This document shows, piece after piece, positions 1 through 7,297 of a stretch of DNA of 24,359 bases. Source of the stretch: JANRLJ01 sp034437895 (GTDB lineage: Bacteria > Chloroflexota > Anaerolineae > Aggregatilineales > Phototrophicaceae); NCBI GenBank assembly GCA_034437895.1, contig DAOTTO010000439.1, forward strand, positions 1 to 24,359, given 5' to 3'. The notes under the pieces are model-generated. The model ran no database searches and was not told the origin of the DNA. It saw only the letters and a program-made list of their open reading frames with translations. The position numbers and the translations under genes were made by a program. Numbering within the stretch: position 1 is the stretch's first letter; every line of letters begins with the position of its first letter.

Positions 1-9
1 ATAAACAAA

Positions 10-480
10 ATGACCAAACTTAAAACTGTCGCTGCACCGGGAACACATGAGGTCATCATGACACGCGAATTCGACGCGCCGCGATCACTTGTATTCGAGG
101 TCATGATGGATCCCAAGCATATTCCGCATTGGTGGGGGCCAAAGCAGTATACAACCAGCGTGGATAAGATGGAGGTCAAAGCCGGTGGCCTTTGGCGCTT
201 CGTTCAGCGTGATGAAGAGGGTAACGAGTTTGCCTTTCATGGGGTATACCACTCGATTACACCTGAACAGGTCGTTGATACGTTTGAATTCGAGGGAATG
301 GCGGGTCATGTGATTCTTGAAACAATCACTTTGGAAGCATACGAAGGAGGCAAGACCAAGATGATTGTTTCTTCGGTCTTCCAGTCGGTTGCAGACCGTG
401 ATGGGATGCTCAGCGCGGGCATGGAGGAAGGGTCGAGCGAATCTTATGATCGTCTTGAAGCGCTGTTGGCGGAATTGTAA
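10..480 (+). CDS. SRPBCC (AHSA1-like) domain protein
   Basis: A 156-residue protein made of a single START/SRPBCC fold of the Activator-of-Hsp90-ATPase-1 (AHSA1) type. The family signatures are visible: ITREFDAP-like TREFDAPRSLVFEV near residue 20, then HWWGP at about 40, the GGLWRF strand, and a C-terminal helix with SYDRLEALLAEL. Family members form a hydrophobic ligand cavity; most bacterial ones have no proven substrate and are often annotated as polyketide cyclase-like or toxin/ligand binding. The start is the first Met, but only nine bases precede it, so its ribosome binding site and any promoter lie outside the window and a slightly longer N-terminus cannot be excluded. The gene lies 17 bases before an alpha/beta hydrolase and probably starts or belongs to an operon with the next three genes. 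Family call is secure; function is not. Confidence 0.85.
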   Translation: MTKLKTVAAPGTHEVIMTREFDAPRSLVFEVMMDPKHIPHWWGPKQYTTSVDKMEVKAGGLWRFVQRDEEGNEFAFHGVYHSITPEQVVDTFEFEGMAGHVILETITLEAYEGGKTKMIVSSVFQSVADRDGMLSAGMEEGSSESYDRLEALLAEL

Positions 481-497
481 TTAAGCGGAGAACGTAC

Positions 498-1298
498 ATG
501 CACAAGGTAATTTCAAAAGACGGCACGACCATCGCCTTCGATCAGTCCGGTCAAGGACCAGCGCTCATCCTCGTAGGCGGCGCGTTTGAACAACGGGCGA
601 TGGACTCGGACACGGCACACCTCGCAGCATACCCGCTGCTGGCGCAGCACTTCACCGTGTTTCATTATGATCGTCGGGGGCGGGGCGACAGCACCGATAC
701 GCAGCCCTTCGCGGTGGAACGTGAGATTGAAGACATTCAAGCCCTGATCGACCAAGCAGGTGGTTCGGCATTTGTCTCCGGTATCTCCTCCGGCGCAACC
801 CTCGCTTTTGAGGCAGCGCTAACGCTCGGCGGCAAAGTGAAGAAACTTGTGATGTACGAAGCGCCTTATAACGATGAGTCGGCTGCCCGTCAAGCCTGGG
901 TGACTTATCAAAAACAGCTTAAAGAACTGATTGCAGCAGACCGCCGAGGTGATGCGGTGGCGTTGTTTATGGCGCTGCTCGGTATGCCGGAAGAACATCT
1001 TGCCGGAATGCGCGAATATGAGATGTGGCCGATGTTTGAAGCAGTAGCGCCCACCCTTGTTTACGATGCCGCCGCTATGGGCGAAGATGCCTCGGTTCCC
1101 ACCGAAAAAGCAGCCCGTATTACGGTGCCTGCCCTCATCATGGACGGCGGCGCGACCCCTTATCCATTTATGCACATCTCAGCGGCGGCGCTGGCTAACA
1201 CGATGCCCCATGCACAGCACCGCACGCTGGAAGGTCAGACGCATGAAGTCGCTGCGGAGGCGATTGCGCCCGTTTTGGTCGAGTTTTTTAACAGCTAA
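498..1298 (+). CDS. alpha/beta hydrolase
   Basis: A 266-residue alpha/beta hydrolase fold enzyme, cytoplasmic, with no signal peptide. The oxyanion-hole region VGGAFEQ is near residue 26, the HYDRRGRGDS strand-turn near 56-65, the nucleophile elbow G-I-S-S-G at 95-99 (Ser97), and the candidate catalytic histidine in GQTHEV at about 249; an acidic partner may be the Asp of IMDGG. Esterase, lactonase or haloperoxidase-like activity is possible and the substrate cannot be told from sequence. The start is supported by a GGAG ribosome binding site seven bases upstream. It follows the SRPBCC gene closely and precedes the frameshifted DUF1579-like gene, so the three were probably co-transcribed. Such small clusters of AHSA1, hydrolase and DUF1579-like genes fit an accessory detoxification or small-molecule role, but that is inference. 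Confidence 0.88.
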   Translation: MHKVISKDGTTIAFDQSGQGPALILVGGAFEQRAMDSDTAHLAAYPLLAQHFTVFHYDRRGRGDSTDTQPFAVEREIEDIQALIDQAGGSAFVSGISSGATLAFEAALTLGGKVKKLVMYEAPYNDESAARQAWVTYQKQLKELIAADRRGDAVALFMALLGMPEEHLAGMREYEMWPMFEAVAPTLVYDAAAMGEDASVPTEKAARITVPALIMDGGATPYPFMHISAAALANTMPHAQHRTLEGQTHEVAAEAIAPVLVEFFNS

Positions 1299-1328
1299 TC
1301 CATCAAAATCACCATAAAGGATCATCCG

Positions 1329-1782
1329 ATGACAGAACAGAACGATGCTCAAGTTACACAGCAGGAACCAGTACCCAGTGCTGCGCTCAAGGCGCTTGAT
1401 CGGCACATGGAGTCTATCGGGTGAAACAAAAGGCCAGATTCGCTATGAGTGGATGGAAGACGGCTTTTTCTTGCTTCAATATGTTGATCTTGAACTGCGT
1501 GGCAATAGAAGCAAAGGCATGGAGATCATCGGACAGGAACGCGTCTTTGGTACGACTGAACCGAGCGAGACCATTAAATCGCGCTATTATGGACATAAGG
1601 GCGACACACTCGATTACGTTTATGAACTTGAAGGTGACACTCTCACGATCTGGAGTGGCGAAAAAGGTTCACCCGCCTATTATAAAGGCACATTTAGCGA
1701 CGATGACAATACGCTTTCAGGCGCTTGGGTAGGGCTTGGTGGTGGATATGAATCAACGTCAACGAGGGTCACAAGCAACTAA
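1329..1782 (+). pseudogene. DUF1579-like (lipocalin-like) protein, frameshifted
   Basis: The gene starts at an ATG with a good AAGGA ribosome binding site and encodes MTEQND... up to SAALKALDR, but this frame then reaches TGA at 1422-1424 after 31 codons. The rest of the protein is intact in the +1 frame from about 1396: LIGTWSLSGETKG, EWMEDGFFLLQYVDLE, IIGQERVFG, LDYVYELEGDTLTIW, GSPAYYKGTFSDD and a C-terminal GGGYESTSTRV. Together the two halves look like one complete protein of about 150 residues of the DUF1579/lipocalin-like type. The bases at 1395-1404 encode ALDR in one frame and LIG in the other, which fits loss of one copy of a short near-repeat (for example 8 bases). A downstream ATG at 1345 is in the second frame but gives an N-terminus unlike the family and has no ribosome binding site of its own. 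An assembly error is the main alternative. Confidence 0.75.
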
Positions 1783-1794
1783 GAGGACATCGTA

Positions 1795-2064
1795 ATGTGC
1801 AGAAATATCAAACCGCTTTTCAATTTTGAACCGCCAGTGTCCGAGGATGAAGTGCAAGCCGCCGCCTTGCAATATGTGCGGAAAATCAGCGGCTTCACCA
1901 AGCCATCTAAAGCGAATGAAGCCGCCTTCCTCGCTGCTGTCGATGCGATAACGCTCATCTCCAAAAACCTGCTCGATTCACTGGAGACGAATGCGCCGCC
2001 GAAAGATCGTGTTGAAGAAGCGGTGAAGGCAAAATTGCGATCTGCTCAAAGATTTGCCAAATAA
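1795..2064 (+). CDS. DUF2277 family protein
   Basis: An 89-residue protein that matches the DUF2277 pattern throughout: the N-terminal MCRNIKPLFNFEPP, the central AALQYVRKISGFTKPS followed by NEAAF, and the APPKDR...AKLRSA C-terminus. The invariant MCRNI start suggests a metal-binding or structural cysteine at position 2, but the family has no established function. The ATG has an AGAGGA ribosome binding site seven bases upstream and lies 12 bases after the stop of the frameshifted gene, so it is probably the last gene of this cluster. Its TAA stop codon coincides with the left end of the palindromic element at 2062-2236, so the stop codon or its first two bases may have been the insertion target. 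Confidence 0.88.
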   Translation: MCRNIKPLFNFEPPVSEDEVQAAALQYVRKISGFTKPSKANEAAFLAAVDAITLISKNLLDSLETNAPPKDRVEEAVKAKLRSAQRFAK

Positions 2065-2236
2065 CTCACGTTACGCAGACACTCAAATCACTGGACACTG
2101 GCAGTTCAAAACTGCCAGCTAAAGCGTTTGGAAACCCCTGAAGGGGTTAAGTAAAGATTCTTTAACCTCTTTAGAGGTTTCCAAATTGAGGGGTAGCTCT
2201 GGGAACCCAGAGCGGATAGCTGCGTAACATCAGTTA
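2062..2236. mobile_element. MITE-like nested inverted-repeat element
   Basis: A 175-base non-coding block bounded by imperfect 17-bp terminal inverted repeats (2062-2078 and 2220-2236, 15 of 17 matching, inner nine GTTACGCAG/CTGCGTAAC perfect). Both ends begin with TA, as in TA-duplicating Tc1/mariner or IS630-type elements. Inside are a perfect 9-bp hairpin (2098-2118), a pair of 24-base arms (2127-2150 and 2162-2185, 21 of 24 complementary) each of which can also fold on itself, and a perfect 8-bp hairpin with an AA loop (2196-2213). No ORF of note lies within. Removing it would still leave a TAA stop for the DUF2277 gene. It could instead be a structured RNA or REP cluster; copies elsewhere would decide. 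Confidence 0.5.
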
Positions 2237-2251
2237 ATACATAAAACGAAA

Positions 2252-2274
2252 GGGCGTAGTATCACACTACGCCC
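2252..2274. repeat. perfect 9-bp palindrome
   Basis: GGGCGTAGT and ACTACGCCC are perfect inverted repeats separated by ATCAC, followed by CCTAC. It lies between the MITE-like element and the bidirectional terminator. It may be an extra terminator-like hairpin or a member of the GTAGG/CCTAC palindrome family seen elsewhere in the window; it has no T-run of its own. Confidence 0.5.
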
Positions 2275-2301
2275 CCTACAAACCTGCAATTATCTGAGTA
2301 T

Positions 2302-2328
2302 TTAAAGGCGCTGATTAAGCGCTTTTTT
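2302..2328. terminator. bidirectional intrinsic terminator
   Basis: AAAGGCGCT and AGCGCTTTT pair around a GATTA loop (one G-T wobble) and are followed by a run of T on the plus strand. On the minus strand the same hairpin ends in TTTAAAT. It sits between the converging DUF2277 cluster and the NERD-like gene, and the TAA stop of the latter lies in the loop. Confidence 0.65.
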
Positions 2329-3094
2329 GTTTCATCTGACGCACCGAGATTTTGCCGGACTTGGTGATTTCATCGAAGCAGTCAATTTCTTCCGGGAGCA
2401 AGGTGGCGCGGCTGTCTTTGGGAATATCTTTCAGATAATCCTTGATATTCGGGAATAATTTGCTATCCGCAAAGAGGACAGGCACTTGAGACGATTTTAT
2501 TTCTAATTTTGCGCGTGGATCCACGAAGATAATGAGGGGCTGAACAGGCGCATTGATCCCAAGTGACTGCATAATGCGTTGGATGTGCTCTGCTGCTTGC
2601 ACTGCGTCTTGGGTGGGGTTGCCAATGCCGTCCAGCCGGAAAATGCTAAACAAACGACTCAATGGGCTGCGATGGGTCTTCCAGCGATCCCCCTCAACGG
2701 TATAAGACCCGTCCTGATAGCGCGTGATAATGGCAAACACCCCTTGTGGGACGATCAAGACATGACGTGCCGGGAAGTGATAGTAATTGTAAAGTACGCC
2801 TTTTTTGCCGATCCCTTTGAGTCCTGCTTCGATGATGGTCTCTGGACGCGGCATCCGTACCCATAGATTGGTCATGCGGATGGAAAAAAGGGTGCTGGTC
2901 ATGCCGACGATCAAGACGATAGGCATCACAAGGAGATAAAGGGAATCGGAAAAATTCTCAAGTGCTTCAATCCCGAAGGCCTGTCCGTTGGCGATGAAGA
3001 AGCCGCCGATTAAGATGGTCATGCTGAAAAGAAACAGATAAGTGGCAATCTGTTTGTTGCGTTGTATCAGTTTCTCGTTAGTTTCGATACGCAT
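2315..3094 (-). CDS. membrane protein with NERD-like domain
   Basis: A 259-residue protein with two hydrophobic segments near the N-terminus (about residues 16-36 and 51-71), then a cytoplasmic domain. The domain has features of NERD (nuclease-related) domains: the strand HVLIVPQGVFAI at about 111-122, a GDRWKTH turn, the G-N-P-x-x-Q/D motif GNPTQDA at 158-164 followed by a helix, and PLIIFVDP at 186-193. In well-conserved NERD proteins such residues resemble an endonuclease core; here the acidic and Lys catalytic residues are not obvious, so activity is uncertain. It lies 9 bases downstream of the secreted-protein gene and is probably the second gene of that operon, with only a weak ribosome binding site (GCGAG). 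A membrane-anchored partner of the secreted protein is possible. The NERD call is a motif reading and could be wrong. Confidence 0.6.
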   Translation of the reverse strand: MRIETNEKLIQRNKQIATYLFLFSMTILIGGFFIANGQAFGIEALENFSDSLYLLVMPIVLIVGMTSTLFSIRMTNLWVRMPRPETIIEAGLKGIGKKGVLYNYYHFPARHVLIVPQGVFAIITRYQDGSYTVEGDRWKTHRSPLSRLFSIFRLDGIGNPTQDAVQAAEHIQRIMQSLGINAPVQPLIIFVDPRAKLEIKSSQVPVLFADSKLFPNIKDYLKDIPKDSRATLLPEEIDCFDEITKSGKISVRQMKQKSA

Positions 3095-3103
3095 GTTAAC
3101 TCG

Positions 3104-4240
3104 CTATTGATTGGGTATAAAGTAAGCAATGGTGCCGGCATGGGTGACTTCAGCACAGATGAGATCATTAAAACGGACGGTGGGCAAAATTGTCCAGCGG
3201 CGCGGCGCACCAAAGGCCAAACCAAAGACTGCGCGATCTAAGACATCGCCGGTTGGACGGAAGCAGTGCGTAATCCTATAAGGGAGTGGGCGTGTGCCTG
3301 TTTCGAGGCCATACATCGAAATATCGTAACTGAAACCGCTGCGTGTGTACCCCTCTGGATTGGGTGGTGATAGATAATCGGGCAAGACATAACAGAAAAC
3401 CCGCACGCTGTTGCGATAGGTCACGATGATGTCTTGCAGATCGACCAACACAATCGAGCAAGATGTGGTGGTATCGTACTGCACCAGCGGCGACAAATCC
3501 GGCGCAGTACCGACGACTTGGCGAATCGGTGGCGCGGCGGACGGCACAGAAATCACGACACCTGCACCACCTTGCTGGCCTGCTTCTGTGCGAAGGCTTG
3601 GCGCGGGTGAAGGGCCAGCAGGCGGGTTATCCACAATCAGTTCGATGTTGATCCGTGCTGCGCCACCCATGTTGATATTGACAGGCGCAGACCCATTGGA
3701 TGGCCCCAAGACCGCTGCTGCGCCCAAATTATTGATGTCAAATGCGGCATTCGGCTGCCATGCCCAATAGGTTACGCCGCTGTTGCCAGAGCGATCTGCG
3801 CGAAATTGAAAATCGACAGGGAGATAAAACCCCGCCCACACAAAGGGTTGGGTGATCGTGAGTGGCTGCGGAAAGGTATAGGTATAAACACCCGCCGCCG
3901 AAATATCGACCTGCGCGAAGCCGAGAATTTGGGCATCGTTGGGCGAACCGCCATTCGCATCTTGATAGACCACGACATTTTCTGCCACACCAGCGGCGGC
4001 ACTGGCGACATTGATGCTGACGCGATCAAGACGTGTAGGCAGCGTAATGCCCCGCGCAAGCAGATCAAACCGATTGACGACGACGGATGCTTCGCCAGAA
4101 ATAAACCAACTCGTACTCCCAGAAGTGGTGTTGTTGGTTAAAACCACATTCCCTGCCTGAGCCGTTTGCGCGGTTCGTAGTGATAAGCCGAGCAGCAGCG
4201 CGATGCACCCGACCAAGAACGATTTCTTAAAAATGAACAT
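3104..4240 (-). CDS. secreted protein of unknown function
   Basis: A 378-residue exported protein. The first 29 residues form a Sec signal peptide: KK near the start, a leucine-rich core (GCIALLLGLSL) and an AQA-G cleavage site. The mature N-terminal half (about 35-205) is rich in beta strands, Ser/Thr/Val and alternating hydrophobics, like a carbohydrate-binding or jelly-roll domain. A Pro/Ala linker (about 208-222) leads to a second half with four cysteines that may form disulfides. I do not recognise a family. The ATG is preceded by AGGAGG five bases upstream, one of the best ribosome binding sites in the window, so expression may be strong. It is the first gene of a two-gene operon with the NERD-like membrane protein, divergent from yajC. 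Confidence 0.7.
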   Translation of the reverse strand: MFIFKKSFLVGCIALLLGLSLRTAQTAQAGNVVLTNNTTSGSTSWFISGEASVVVNRFDLLARGITLPTRLDRVSINVASAAAGVAENVVVYQDANGGSPNDAQILGFAQVDISAAGVYTYTFPQPLTITQPFVWAGFYLPVDFQFRADRSGNSGVTYWAWQPNAAFDINNLGAAAVLGPSNGSAPVNINMGGAARINIELIVDNPPAGPSPAPSLRTEAGQQGGAGVVISVPSAAPPIRQVVGTAPDLSPLVQYDTTTSCSIVLVDLQDIIVTYRNSVRVFCYVLPDYLSPPNPEGYTRSGFSYDISMYGLETGTRPLPYRITHCFRPTGDVLDRAVFGLAFGAPRRWTILPTVRFNDLICAEVTHAGTIAYFIPNQ

Positions 4241-4287
4241 TTGAGCCTCCTCGAAAAGCGACTATCCTATAACAATCGCCTATCGTG

Positions 4288-4293
4288 TATAAT
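4288..4293 (+). promoter_or_regulatory. candidate -10 element for yajC
   Basis: A perfect TATAAT lies in the 172-base divergent region between the secreted-protein gene and yajC, about 120 bases before the yajC start. No good -35 hexamer is found at 16-18 bases, so it may need an activator or may be chance. Nothing else was recognised in this intergenic stretch apart from the ribosome binding sites. Confidence 0.3.
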
Positions 4294-4412
4294 GCGTCCG
4301 ATTTTAGGGTCAATCTGCCAGATGGTCAAGCAAATCGGTGAATCTCTTAAACTGCGTCCCGATGATGACTATTGTAATCATGGGCGATGAGGATTAAAAA
4401 GGTATTGGTAAA

Positions 4413-4739
4413 ATGGAATTCGCTTTTCTTGGCTTTGTGATGCTGTTGGCGTTGGGGGCATGGTGGTCAATGGTGACTTTCCCCAAACAGCGCGATTTTC
4501 AAAAGCGCCAGCGCTTCGCCCGTTCTTTGGCGCAGGGTGATGAAGTAATTACGTATGGCGGAATTATCGGCAAGGTGATCGCAATCGAAGACGGTGTTGC
4601 TTCTGTCGAAATTGCTGATGGTATCGTCGTCCGAATGATTACTGCCGCGCTTATGCAGCCTTTCGACCCCGAAGAAATCGCCCGGAACGCAAGGGCAGGC
4701 TTAGAAGACGAGCCAGAGGCCATTCAAGAAACAGTTTAG
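4413..4739 (+). CDS. yajC: preprotein translocase subunit YajC
   Basis: A 108-residue protein with one N-terminal membrane helix (about residues 3-22) and the YajC core: PKQRDFQKRQRFARSLAQGDEV, then ITYGGIIGKVIAIEDGVASVEIADGIVVRMITAAL in two adjoining stretches (about 44-78). YajC is an accessory inner-membrane partner of SecDF in the Sec holotranslocon. The acidic C-terminal tail (EEIARNARAGLEDEPEAIQE) is typical. It is followed 65 bases later by secD, with a hairpin and T-run in between, so readthrough must feed secDF or secD has its own promoter. Location beside secD and secF supports the call. Confidence 0.93.
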   Translation: MEFAFLGFVMLLALGAWWSMVTFPKQRDFQKRQRFARSLAQGDEVITYGGIIGKVIAIEDGVASVEIADGIVVRMITAALMQPFDPEEIARNARAGLEDEPEAIQETV

Positions 4740-4755
4740 TAGATAAGTGCAGTTC

Positions 4756-4782
4756 AGCGGGGCAAATCGCAGCCCCGCTTTT
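4756..4782 (+). terminator. intrinsic terminator between yajC and secD
   Basis: AGCGGGGC and GCCCCGCT form a perfect 8-bp stem around an eight-base loop, ending in four T. It lies 17 bases after the yajC stop and 22 bases before the secD start. It should reduce readthrough from yajC into secD, making YajC more abundant than SecDF, or act as an attenuator. Confidence 0.75.
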
Positions 4783-4804
4783 ATGTTGTCAAGAAAGGTT
4801 TTCT

Positions 4805-6325
4805 ATGCGGCGCAATCTTTTATGGTTCGTGTTTATTGTAGCCTTAACGGCTTTTTCAGTTTATATTGCTTTGCCTGATACGCCTAAACCGAATTTCTTA
4901 AAACGCGGTGGTAATGAAGTACGGTTGCAAGAATGCCAACAACAAGCAGCGGCAGACCCGACGGCGACGGTGGATTGTTCGCGCTTTGAGCCTGAACTAG
5001 AATTTAGCCAAGGGCTGGATTTGGTCGGTGGGCTGCGTGTGCTGTTGCAAGCGGAAGTGCCGACAGACACTTTTACCCGTGCCGATTTGCAGGAAACGGC
5101 GAACAGTGTGGGACGGCGCGTAAATTCACTCGGTTTAAGCGAAGCTACTGTGATTTTGCAAGGCGACAGCCGTATTTTGGTCGAACTGCCGGGTGTTACT
5201 GATCCGCAGCAAGCCATCGATACCATTCAGCAAACCGCGCTGCTGGAATTTGTTGATTTTGGCGGACTCGGAACTCAGGCACAATCACTTGTGGGGCGCA
5301 GTATCCTGACTGATCAGCAAGAAGAAAGTCAAGCGCAGCGTGAAGCTGCTGCTGCACAGGAAGGGGCGCAAAATCCAGAAGCGACTGCCGAACCTACCGT
5401 CAGCCAAGCTGAAGCGCCCCTCGTTAATCCCAATACAGGCCTGCCTTTTGATACGATTATGACGGGCGCAGGCTTACAGGCGGCGGTTGCGGAATTCACT
5501 GGACAGCAGTGGGTAATTAACTTTGAATTAACCTCCGAGGGAAGCGCAGTGTTCGGGCCCTTCACAGCGCAGCGCATCGGCGAGCCGTTAGCGATTGTGC
5601 TGGATGGTGTTGTGCTTTCTGCACCCAGAATTAATGCCCAATTGGATACGGGTGGCGTTATCGAGGGGCAATTTACCGAGCAGGAAGCCAAGCAGTTGGC
5701 GCTTCAACTCCGTGCGGGTTCGCTGCCTATTCCGCTGCGTGTAGAAAGTGCGGAGTCGGTTGGCGCAACGCTCGGTCAAGAATCGGTTCAACTGAGTGTT
5801 CGTGCAGGTATCGTCGGCATTATCGTTGTACTGGCCTTTATGCTCATCTACTATCGCGTCCCCGGCATCGCGGCTGATCTGGCGCTTTTAGTGTTTGTCA
5901 TACTCAACGTGGCCTTGTTTAAACTCATCCCGGTGACGTTAACATTACCTTCGATTGTTGGGTTTTTAATCTCGATTGGTACGGCGGTAGACGGTAATAT
6001 TCTGATTTTTGAGCGCATTAAAGAAGAAATTCGTGGCGGGACACAGCTTGATACGGCGTTGATCGCCGGCTTTGACCGTGCTTGGACATCCATCCGCGAT
6101 TCTAATCTCTCAACGATTATCATCTGCGGCGTGTTGTTCCTCTTTGGGCAAACGCCCGGTGCAAGTATCGTCAGCGGTTTCGCGGTGACATTGGCGCTAG
6201 GGTTGATCGTCAACCTCTTTACGGCAGTTCTGGTCACGCGCACATTCCTCTATTTATTGGTTGCTATTTTGCGGCGGCCCGTTACCGAGCGCAGTTGGCT
6301 GCTCGGCGTGAGCCAAGGAGCATAA
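4805..6325 (+). CDS. secD: protein translocase subunit SecD
   Basis: A 506-residue SecD of the RND superfamily. It has an N-terminal membrane helix (about 5-23), the signature LEFSQGLDLVGGLRVLLQ (typical form GLDLRGG), a periplasmic/extracytoplasmic region, and a C-terminal block of five helices with the SecD motif GTAVDGNILIFERIKEE at about 395-410. SecD uses the proton-motive force, with SecF, to pull proteins across the membrane late in translocation. A low-complexity Gln/Ala/Glu-rich insert (about 175-205) interrupts the P1 domain and is probably a flexible, lineage-specific loop. secF begins three bases after the stop, with its AAGGAG site inside the end of secD, so the two are translated together. 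Confidence 0.96.
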   Translation: MRRNLLWFVFIVALTAFSVYIALPDTPKPNFLKRGGNEVRLQECQQQAAADPTATVDCSRFEPELEFSQGLDLVGGLRVLLQAEVPTDTFTRADLQETANSVGRRVNSLGLSEATVILQGDSRILVELPGVTDPQQAIDTIQQTALLEFVDFGGLGTQAQSLVGRSILTDQQEESQAQREAAAAQEGAQNPEATAEPTVSQAEAPLVNPNTGLPFDTIMTGAGLQAAVAEFTGQQWVINFELTSEGSAVFGPFTAQRIGEPLAIVLDGVVLSAPRINAQLDTGGVIEGQFTEQEAKQLALQLRAGSLPIPLRVESAESVGATLGQESVQLSVRAGIVGIIVVLAFMLIYYRVPGIAADLALLVFVILNVALFKLIPVTLTLPSIVGFLISIGTAVDGNILIFERIKEEIRGGTQLDTALIAGFDRAWTSIRDSNLSTIIICGVLFLFGQTPGASIVSGFAVTLALGLIVNLFTAVLVTRTFLYLLVAILRRPVTERSWLLGVSQGA

Positions 6326-6328
6326 TCG

Positions 6329-7285
6329 ATGTTTAATCTAGTGCAAAAACGGCGGTTCTTTTTTCTGTTTTCGGCTTCGATCATTGTCCCTGGCCTGCTT
6401 ATCATGATCTACTCAACGATCACGACGGGTTCTCCCTTCCGCTTAAGCATTGATTTCGTCGGCGGCAGTATTTATGAAGTCAAATTTACGGCGGAAGGCG
6501 CAAACGAAGATAATATTCGCGCTGTGTTTGCTAATTTCGGCGAAGAGAATGTCATCGTACAAAGTTTGGGCGACGCAAATGAATATCGATGGTCGATACG
6601 CGGCGGTTTTGTAAGCCAACAGACCACCGAAGAAATCCTGAATGCGTTAGAGACCATCGCGCCCTTAGATCGCTCTAGTTTACGCATCGAGCAAGTCTCG
6701 GCGACGGTTGGGCGTGAAGTGGCGCAGGCCGCGTTCCTTGCGGTAATTGTCGCGTCCTTGATCGTGACCGGCTTTATCGTGATCGCCTTCAGACAGGTGC
6801 CAAAAGCAGCGCGTTACGGCGCGTGTGCGATTGCGGCGATGCTGCATGATGTGTTGGTGGTATGCGGCATCATGTCTTTGATGGGGCTGATCTTTGGATG
6901 GGAAATTGATGCACTTTTCCTGACGGCGCTGCTGACAGTAGTGGGGTATTCTGTTCAAGATACCATCGTGATGTTTGATCGTATCCGCGAAAATATCCCG
7001 AAACATATCGGTGAGCCTTATGAAGCAATCGTTAATCGCAGCATTTGGGAGACGATTCATCGTTCACTTGCAACACAGCTTAATGCCTTTTTTATCATGG
7101 CGGCAATCTTGTTGTTTGGTGGCGAGACGATCAAACAATTTATCGCGATCATGTTCATCGGCCTGATTAGCGGAACCTATTCGTCCATTTTTAATGCTGT
7201 CCCTTTGTTGGTCGCGTGGGAAAAAGGCGAAATCCCCTTCTTAAAGGGCGATGAATTTATCACCGCCAAGCCTGTAGAGGCTTAA
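6329..7285 (+). CDS. secF: protein translocase subunit SecF
   Basis: A 318-residue SecF with an N-terminal membrane helix, the signature SIDFVGGSIYEVKF at about 40-53, an extracytoplasmic domain, and five further helices. The conserved helix-4/5 motif VVGYSVQDTIVMFDRIREN is at about 205-223, where the Asp and Arg are part of the proton path. It acts as a heterodimer with SecD at the SecYEG channel. The start is fixed by AAGGAG eight bases upstream. The window shows the usual yajC-secD-secF order. The next gene, a dehydrogenase, begins 12 bases downstream, so it is probably on the same transcript though functionally unrelated. Confidence 0.96.
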   Translation: MFNLVQKRRFFFLFSASIIVPGLLIMIYSTITTGSPFRLSIDFVGGSIYEVKFTAEGANEDNIRAVFANFGEENVIVQSLGDANEYRWSIRGGFVSQQTTEEILNALETIAPLDRSSLRIEQVSATVGREVAQAAFLAVIVASLIVTGFIVIAFRQVPKAARYGACAIAAMLHDVLVVCGIMSLMGLIFGWEIDALFLTALLTVVGYSVQDTIVMFDRIRENIPKHIGEPYEAIVNRSIWETIHRSLATQLNAFFIMAAILLFGGETIKQFIAIMFIGLISGTYSSIFNAVPLLVAWEKGEIPFLKGDEFITAKPVEA

Positions 7286-7297
7286 CTGAAGAACACC

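Noticed and set aside
819..1175. 118-residue open frame on the minus strand
   Set aside because: It lies wholly antisense to the alpha/beta hydrolase, is His/Arg-rich without domain features, and has no ribosome binding site.
1392..1424. Programmed ribosomal frameshift in the DUF1579-like gene
   Set aside because: There is no slippery heptamer, stimulatory structure or internal Shine-Dalgarno at the junction; a short deletion explains it better.
1345..1782. Intact gene starting at the second ATG (1345)
   Set aside because: The resulting N-terminus is unlike the family and lacks its own ribosome binding site, whereas the ATG at 1329 has one and encodes the expected ALKALDR segment.
2062..2236. 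CRISPR array or tRNA-like RNA
   Set aside because: The palindromes differ from one another and are not evenly spaced direct repeats, and no cloverleaf forms.
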